Below, piece after piece: positions 7,558-10,827 of a DNA stretch of 10,827 nt. Position 1 is the stretch's first letter. Each line of letters begins with the position of its first letter. Below the pieces are notes generated by a model, which was not told the DNA's origin, ran no database searches, and worked only from the letters and a program-made list of their open reading frames with translations. The position numbers were made by a program, and so were the translations under genes. This stretch comes from Chitinophagaceae bacterium (GTDB taxonomy: Bacteria; Bacteroidota; Bacteroidia; Chitinophagales; Chitinophagaceae), in NCBI GenBank assembly GCA_025455205.1, contig JALOMZ010000025.1, positions 1-10,827 of the forward strand, read 5' to 3'.

Positions 7558-7962
7558 TCAGAGGTCTTTATGTTCCATCTGCGGGGCGTCGCTCCACATC
7601 TCCTCGATGCGGTAGAAGGCCCTGGTTTCCGGCTGCATGATGTGCACCACCACGTTCACGTAGTCCATCAGCACCCATTTAGCGTGCTGAAAGCCTTCCT
7701 GGCGGTAGGGGTACTCGCCGGTGGCTTCTTTTACGGAGCGCTCCACGCCGTCGGCAATAGCTTTCACCTGGGTGGCCGTGGTAGCCTGGCACACGATGAA
7801 GAAGTCGGCCACTGATTCGGGAATCTTGCGAAGGTCGAGGGATACGATGGCTTCAGCTTTCTTTTCGAATAGTCCGTTCAGGATGCCCTTGAAGAGCCGG
7901 GACTGGCGGGTGATAGACGATGTTTGACGGCTTCTGGTCTGCAAGGATGGCGTTTGGTTCAA
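7558..7962 (-). CDS. rsfS: Ribosome silencing factor RsfS, non-ATG start
   Basis: The protein matches the RsfS/Iojap family. FEKKAEAIVSLDLRKI (32-47), ADFFIVCQATTATQVKAIAD (52-71), EGFQHAKWVLMDYVNVVVHI (89-108) and FYRIEEMWSDAP (116-127) are the conserved blocks. RsfS binds ribosomal protein uL14 on the 50S subunit and blocks 30S joining, shutting down translation under starvation. There is no ATG in this frame before codon 99. The frame is closed upstream by a stop roughly ten codons before the TTG at 7962. The real start is therefore probably that TTG (134 residues) or the TTG at codon 7. The first ~22 residues (rich in S, R, T and Q) precede the domain. The gene is divergent from birA across 103 bases and leads the minus-strand run into ftsH. 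A TAAATTTG box at 8051-8044 could give a leader of roughly 75 bases. Confidence 0.9.
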   Translation of the reverse strand: MNQTPSLQTRSRQTSSITRQSRLFKGILNGLFEKKAEAIVSLDLRKIPESVADFFIVCQATTATQVKAIADGVERSVKEATGEYPYRQEGFQHAKWVLMDYVNVVVHIMQPETRAFYRIEEMWSDAPQMEHKDL

Positions 7963-8043
7963 TAGTAGTCTGCTTTTTGTGTTCCGCTGGTTTCAGAATG
8001 CAATATCGAGGCTTTCTGTGAAAGCGTTCTGCTAATTTCGCTC

Positions 8044-8051
8044 CAAATTTA
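8044..8051 (-). promoter_or_regulatory. Candidate -7 box (TAAATTTG) for rsfS
   Basis: The minus strand reads TAAATTTG, a full match to the Bacteroidota TAnnTTTG element and identical to the box before lpxH. It lies in the rsfS-birA divergent region, 81 bases upstream of the TTG chosen for rsfS. No TTG sits at the expected -33 spacing. On the plus strand, TAATTTCG at 8033-8040 is one mismatch from the same consensus and could serve birA. Confidence 0.45.
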
Positions 8052-8065
8052 GCCATTCGCCAGGC

Positions 8066-8812
8066 ATGAATCCACTACCCGTCGGGCATTCTTTTTCCAG
8101 CTTCGACACCATCGACAGCACCAATATATATGCCATGCAGCAAATTCGTGCAGGATTGGCTGTTCATGGGCAGGTCTTTTCTGCCCGGGAGCAAACTGAG
8201 GGGCGGGGGCAGCGGGGCCGCAGGTGGTGGTCGCCGCCCGGTGAAAACCTGCAGCTGACGGTGGTGCTGCAGCCGCTGCAACTCGCTGCCAGTCAGCCTT
8301 TCCGGCTCAGTGCGGCCATGGCACTGGCGGTGCACGACCTGTTGTGTGCCGTGTCGGATGATGCCTGGCGTATCAAGTGGCCCAACGATCTTTACCGGGA
8401 TGACAGAAAGGCAGGCGGCATCCTGATAGAAAATGTAATCCAGTCAGGCAAATGGGTGTGGGCCGTAGTGGGCATTGGCCTCAATGTAAACAGTACCCGC
8501 TTTGATCCTGCATTGCCCAATCCCATTTCACTGGCGCTGGCAACCGGGCAAAGCTGGGATGCAGATGGGCTGGCCCGGCAGCTATGCACCTGCATTGAGC
8601 GGCGCTGGCAACAACTGCTGGCAGGCGGTTGGCCCGCGTTGCTGGCCGATTATAATGCAGTTTTGTACAAAGCCGGTTCCCTGCAGCGCCTGCGCCGAAA
8701 CAATATCACCACGGCCATGCGGATCCAGCGGGTGAATGAACAGGGCATGCTGCTCACCGGCGAAAACGGGGAATATGCCTTCGCCCACGGCGAAGTGGAA
8801 TGGGTGCTTTAG
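8066..8812 (+). CDS. birA: Biotin--[acetyl-CoA-carboxylase] ligase (class I BirA, no DNA-binding domain)
   Basis: A 248-residue biotin protein ligase. Motifs in order are FDTIDSTN (13-20), the biotinyl-AMP loop EGRGQRGRRWWSPPGENL (45-62), IKWPNDLY (103-110), KAGGILIE (115-122) and GIGLNVN (136-142). A small C-terminal beta domain follows (about 200-248). The enzyme makes biotinyl-5'-AMP and transfers biotin to the acceptor lysine of the carboxyl carrier protein of acetyl-CoA and related carboxylases. There is no N-terminal winged helix, so it should not act as a repressor, unlike E. coli BirA. The ATG at 8066 places the first motif at residue 13, as expected for class I enzymes. It is divergent from rsfS. 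Its TAG stop overlaps the stop of the convergent downstream gene by four bases. Confidence 0.95.
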   Translation: MNPLPVGHSFSSFDTIDSTNIYAMQQIRAGLAVHGQVFSAREQTEGRGQRGRRWWSPPGENLQLTVVLQPLQLAASQPFRLSAAMALAVHDLLCAVSDDAWRIKWPNDLYRDDRKAGGILIENVIQSGKWVWAVVGIGLNVNSTRFDPALPNPISLALATGQSWDADGLARQLCTCIERRWQQLLAGGWPALLADYNAVLYKAGSLQRLRRNNITTAMRIQRVNEQGMLLTGENGEYAFAHGEVEWVL

Positions 8813-9126
8813 CCGGCCAGGGGATGGGGCAGTTCTTCTGCTGCCCGGGCCTCCACTTCAAAACGGTTGTAATGGTATCCCTGAAGGATCCAGCTCCACA
8901 GGTACAGCAGGATGAACCGTGCAGTACCCCATTGCCTGAATTGCTCCACATGCTTCAGCTCGTGCCGTACCCAGCGGATATTGGCCATGAACTGCACCTC
9001 CGTAACCCCCCAAAGTAATATGCGGGTATTCCATACCATGGCCACGCGCGGGGTACGCAGCCAGCCTGCGGCCAGCCGGGCCGGCCAGGCATTTTCTATG
9101 ATGCGCACTTCGGGTGGTAAAGGCAT
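8809..9126 (-). CDS. Small HExxH-motif protein, putative minimal zincin
   Basis: A 105-residue protein with a histidine-glutamate metal motif RHELKHVEQF (H55, E56, H59), followed about 30 residues later by NRFEVEARAAE, where E90 or E92 could be a third zinc ligand. Between them is a hydrophobic, aromatic stretch (FILLYLWSWI, 71-80), which may be a buried helix or short membrane segment. The pattern is reminiscent of HExxH-containing DUF4157-like domains (recalled, not checked), but the protein is much shorter than a normal secreted protease and has no signal peptide. I cannot say whether it is catalytic. The start at 9126 is 35 bases after the cytochrome-like gene's stop on the same strand, so it is probably co-transcribed. 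Its stop codon lies inside the last bases of birA on the opposite strand. Confidence 0.78.
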   Translation of the reverse strand: MPLPPEVRIIENAWPARLAAGWLRTPRVAMVWNTRILLWGVTEVQFMANIRWVRHELKHVEQFRQWGTARFILLYLWSWILQGYHYNRFEVEARAAEELPHPLAG

Positions 9127-9161
9127 GATAAGACGTAACAGGCACTAAAGCTTGCGGCTGG

Positions 9162-9527
9162 TCAGTTGTTGGGCGCTCCACCATCCACCCAGCAGAGGAT
9201 GGTGCTCTTTTCGGCAGCACTGAGGCTGCTGCCCTGGGGCATCAGTCCGGCATTCACCTGCGAACGGATACTGGCAGCCTTGGCCTTGATCTGCGTGAAA
9301 TTGGTGAGCGGCCCGCCACTATTTACAGCGCCGGTGCCATGGCAGCCGCTGTTGACCGCGCATTTGGTTTGCATCAGGGGCAGCACATTGCTGGCAAAGG
9401 AAGGCGTGGGACCCTGGCAGGCACCGGTATTGCCGCTGTCCTCTTCCTTTGAGCAGGCGAGCAGGAACAGGAAGCCCGCTATCAGCAGACATACCGGCCT
9501 GCGGGTCCCGGCAGAGATCATTTGCAT
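9162..9527 (-). CDS. Cytochrome c-like lipoprotein with atypical C-x5-C-H motif
   Basis: A 121-residue predicted lipoprotein. A basic N-terminus and hydrophobic core lead to the lipobox LLAC (C25), followed by a short acidic linker. The mature domain has FASNVLPLMQTKC, then CAVNSGCHGTG (C56, C62, H63), a later LMPQG (M96) that could be the distal heme ligand, and the ending LCWVDGGAPNN (C112). The general plan, P-[IL]-x-C...GCH and later MPxG and CWxDxGAxN, is one I associate with small Bacteroidota c-type cytochromes. The heme motif here has five residues between the cysteines rather than the standard two, so covalent heme is uncertain. It was probably anchored in the periplasm or outer membrane. 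The start at 9527 (or the Met two codons later) lies 42 bases after the bcp stop. The HExxH gene follows. Confidence 0.85.
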   Translation of the reverse strand: MQMISAGTRRPVCLLIAGFLFLLACSKEEDSGNTGACQGPTPSFASNVLPLMQTKCAVNSGCHGTGAVNSGGPLTNFTQIKAKAASIRSQVNAGLMPQGSSLSAAEKSTILCWVDGGAPNN

Positions 9528-9569
9528 ATTTCCGCTGGTTTGTATGATGGAAAGATAAGCAACCGCCTG

Positions 9570-10034
9570 CTATCCGGCATTCAGGATCTCCAGGATCTCC
9601 GCCGTATGGTTCTTGGTATCGGGCTTGCTGATGATTTGGCTGATCTTGCCGGCGCCGTCAATGAGGAAGGTGGTGCGGGTAGTGCCCATGTAGGTGCGGC
9701 CCATGAATTTCTTTTCGCCCCACACGCCATAGGCTTCCACAATCTGCTTGTCTTCATCGGCAATCAGCGGAAAGGGCAGCTCGTATTTCTGCTCGAATTT
9801 CTTGTGGCTCTTCACGCTGTCGGTACTCACGCCAATCACCTGGATGCCGGCTTTCAGCAGGGCATCGTAGTTGTCGCGCAGGTTGCAGGCCTGGGCCGTG
9901 CAACCCGGGGTATCGTCTTTGGGGTAGAAATACAGGGCTACCTGCTTTCCTTTGAAGTCTTTCAGCGAAATGGTGTTGCCATTCTGGTCCACACCGGAAA
10001 AGGCGGGCGCTTTGCTGCCGGGTTTCAGTGACAT
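9570..10034 (-). CDS. bcp: Thioredoxin-dependent peroxiredoxin, BCP/PrxQ type
   Basis: The 154-residue protein has the peroxiredoxin active site FYPKDDTPGCTAQACNLRD, with peroxidatic C45 and a candidate resolving C50 four residues later, as in the BCP/PrxQ subfamily. Supporting motifs are GVSTDSVKSHKKF (68-80), LPFPLIADED (86-95), YGVWGEKKFMGRTYMGTTRT (102-121, with the conserved active-site R120) and FLIDGAGKI. It reduces hydrogen and organic hydroperoxides with electrons from thioredoxin, in the cytoplasm. Length is typical. The ATG at 10034 gives the standard N-terminus (MSLKPGSKAPAF). A TATTTTTG box lies about 18 bases upstream. The cytochrome-like lipoprotein and the HExxH gene follow on the same strand with gaps of 42 and 35 bases, so bcp probably heads a three-gene transcript. 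Confidence 0.96.
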   Translation of the reverse strand: MSLKPGSKAPAFSGVDQNGNTISLKDFKGKQVALYFYPKDDTPGCTAQACNLRDNYDALLKAGIQVIGVSTDSVKSHKKFEQKYELPFPLIADEDKQIVEAYGVWGEKKFMGRTYMGTTRTTFLIDGAGKISQIISKPDTKNHTAEILEILNAG

Positions 10035-10052
10035 GGTTGAGCGTATTTAGTT

Positions 10053-10060
10053 CAAAAATA
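10053..10060 (-). promoter_or_regulatory. Candidate -7 box (TATTTTTG) for bcp
   Basis: The minus strand reads TATTTTTG, a full match to TAnnTTTG, in an AT-rich patch 18 bases before the bcp ATG. A transcript starting about seven bases after it would have a leader of roughly 11-13 bases. No TTG at the usual -33 spacing was found; the nearest lies about 25 bases upstream, which is too far. Confidence 0.5.
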
Positions 10061-10110
10061 ACCTTATCCTGGTCCGAATTGTTCGCAACCGGGCAGGCTG
10101 GCTAACAGTT

Positions 10111-10755
10111 TTACCATACCCACCATGGCGCTGCAGGGCTGTCGCCATACACGATCAGATCCCACGCCACATGGGCCAGCAGGGGTGGCCACAGCGAGCC
10201 GCCAGCCAGGCGAAGTCCGCCCAGTATCAGCCCGGCCAGGAATGTATACCAGAACAGGTTCGGGGAGATTAATGCCTGTTCGGCATAGGGCGAGGCAAAC
10301 AACAGTGTTTTATACCCGGCGTGGGCGGCGGCGGTAAGCGGTATGGTGAGCCAGGCAGGCTGCGGCCGCAGCAGGTAGAAAAGGGCGCCGCGGAAAATAA
10401 ATTCCTCAGCGGCACCAATACAAACAGCGGTGATGGCAAACAGGGTCAGCCCCATGGGTATGCCGCTCATGCCCAGGCTGAGGCGGTAACCGCTGCCCAC
10501 ACCGGTGCCCAGGACCAGGCCTGCCCCGGTGGCCAGCAGCAGCGGCAGAATGGTTGACTGCGGTATATGCCAGATGAGCCCTGCGTGTCCCTGTTGGTGC
10601 ACCGTTCTGTACATCATCCACAGCGGCAGGCTCAGGGGCAGCAGCGACAGCCACAAGGGTTGTCCGGGCACCAGCCAGGCAAAAGCAAAAATGCCCAGGG
10701 TAAAGAGCCCGGTTGAAACCATGCTGTGGCCCCGGATACTTTTTTCAATTAGCAT
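10111..10755 (-). CDS. CPBP-family intramembrane metalloprotease (CAAX/bacteriocin-processing type)
   Basis: A 214-residue, strongly hydrophobic protein with about six predicted membrane helices. It carries the three CPBP (Abi/Rce1) motifs: EEFIFRG (E117, E118, R122), AAHAGYK (H145) and LAHVAWDL (H195, D199). In Rce1 these residues form the intramembrane active site. Bacterial members are linked to CAAX-like proteolysis, bacteriocin processing or self-immunity, but most have no known substrate. The C-terminus is short and tryptophan-rich (PAAPWWVW). I chose the ATG at 10755; the frame is closed by a stop at 10803-10801 with no other ATG between. No bacteriocin-like small gene is visible beside it. 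It ends 76 bases upstream of the bcp start on the same strand, and the bcp promoter candidate lies in that gap. Confidence 0.92.
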   Translation of the reverse strand: MLIEKSIRGHSMVSTGLFTLGIFAFAWLVPGQPLWLSLLPLSLPLWMMYRTVHQQGHAGLIWHIPQSTILPLLLATGAGLVLGTGVGSGYRLSLGMSGIPMGLTLFAITAVCIGAAEEFIFRGALFYLLRPQPAWLTIPLTAAAHAGYKTLLFASPYAEQALISPNLFWYTFLAGLILGGLRLAGGSLWPPLLAHVAWDLIVYGDSPAAPWWVW

Positions 10756-10827
10756 GGTGGGTGCGTACTGAAGATTTGTTATGCCGACGGTTGGCCATCG
10801 CTATCACCCCCAGCAAGCCGCCTGCCA
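10745..10827 (-). CDS. Possible C-terminal end of an upstream membrane protein (partial)
   Basis: One minus-strand frame stays open from the window edge to a TGA at 10747-10745 and reads AGGLLGVIAMANRRHNKSSV, then RTHHAN. A hydrophobic run followed by a basic tail would suit the end of a membrane protein, and the frame has GC-rich third positions at its upstream end. It would overlap the CPBP gene start by 11 bases. A second minus frame ends at a TAA near 10780 and cannot be excluded. With fewer than 30 codons visible this is only a candidate. Confidence 0.3.
   Translation of the reverse strand, partial: AGGLLGVIAMANRRHNKSSVRTHHAN

Noticed and set aside
7853..8056. A 67-codon minus-strand frame starting with an ATG beside the TAAATTTG box
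   Set aside because: It runs into rsfS in another frame, has no recognisable features, and its start overlaps the promoter candidate. It is kept only as an alternative to consider for the rsfS start.
9582..9599. Two 9-base direct repeats (CAGGATCTC) at the end of bcp
   Set aside because: They encode the repeated EIL-EIL of the last helix of the peroxiredoxin and are explained by the protein sequence.

Overview
The window reads as an ordinary chromosomal segment of a GC-rich member of the Bacteroidota, most likely Chitinophagia/Chitinophagaceae (inference). The clues are matches to the Bacteroidota -7 promoter consensus TAnnTTTG upstream of several genes, no convincing Shine-Dalgarno sequences before most starts, a LUD-domain gene directly behind ftsH next to rsfS and birA (an order I recall from this phylum), and a small lipoprotein with a cytochrome-like C...CH and CWVDxGAPNN ending. 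It is gene dense. The longest gap is 134 bases, and I found no rRNA, tRNA, CRISPR array, insertion sequence or prophage.

Layout. (1) 1-2295, minus strand: lpxH (lipid A pathway), a secreted protein with propeller-like repeats, and the N-terminal 232 residues of an MscS-type channel. They are packed with 2- and 12-base gaps and look like one envelope operon. (2) 2430-4178, plus strand: a lone, visibly AT-richer gene for an exported TPR protein with conspicuous histidine motifs. (3) 4190-7962, minus strand: rsfS, ftsH, a LutC-like LUD protein and a gamma-glutamylcyclotransferase-fold protein, in transcription order. (4) 8066-8812, plus strand: birA, divergent from rsfS. (5) 8809-10034, minus strand: bcp peroxiredoxin, a cytochrome c-like lipoprotein and a 105-residue HExxH protein. 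The last of these overlaps the birA stop codon tail to tail. (6) 10111-10755, minus strand: a CPBP-family membrane protein (CAAX protease/bacteriocin-processing type), perhaps preceded by the end of another membrane protein at the window edge.

The themes are envelope maintenance (LpxH, MscS, FtsH, CPBP), ribosome control (RsfS), cofactor attachment (BirA) and redox defence (Bcp, cytochrome-like lipoprotein). I see no convincing new multi-gene system. The items most worth a second look are the minimal HExxH protein beside birA, the histidine-rich TPR protein, the atypical C-x5-C-H heme-like motif, the rsfS gene without an ATG start, and a -7 box that sits almost on the lpxH start codon.
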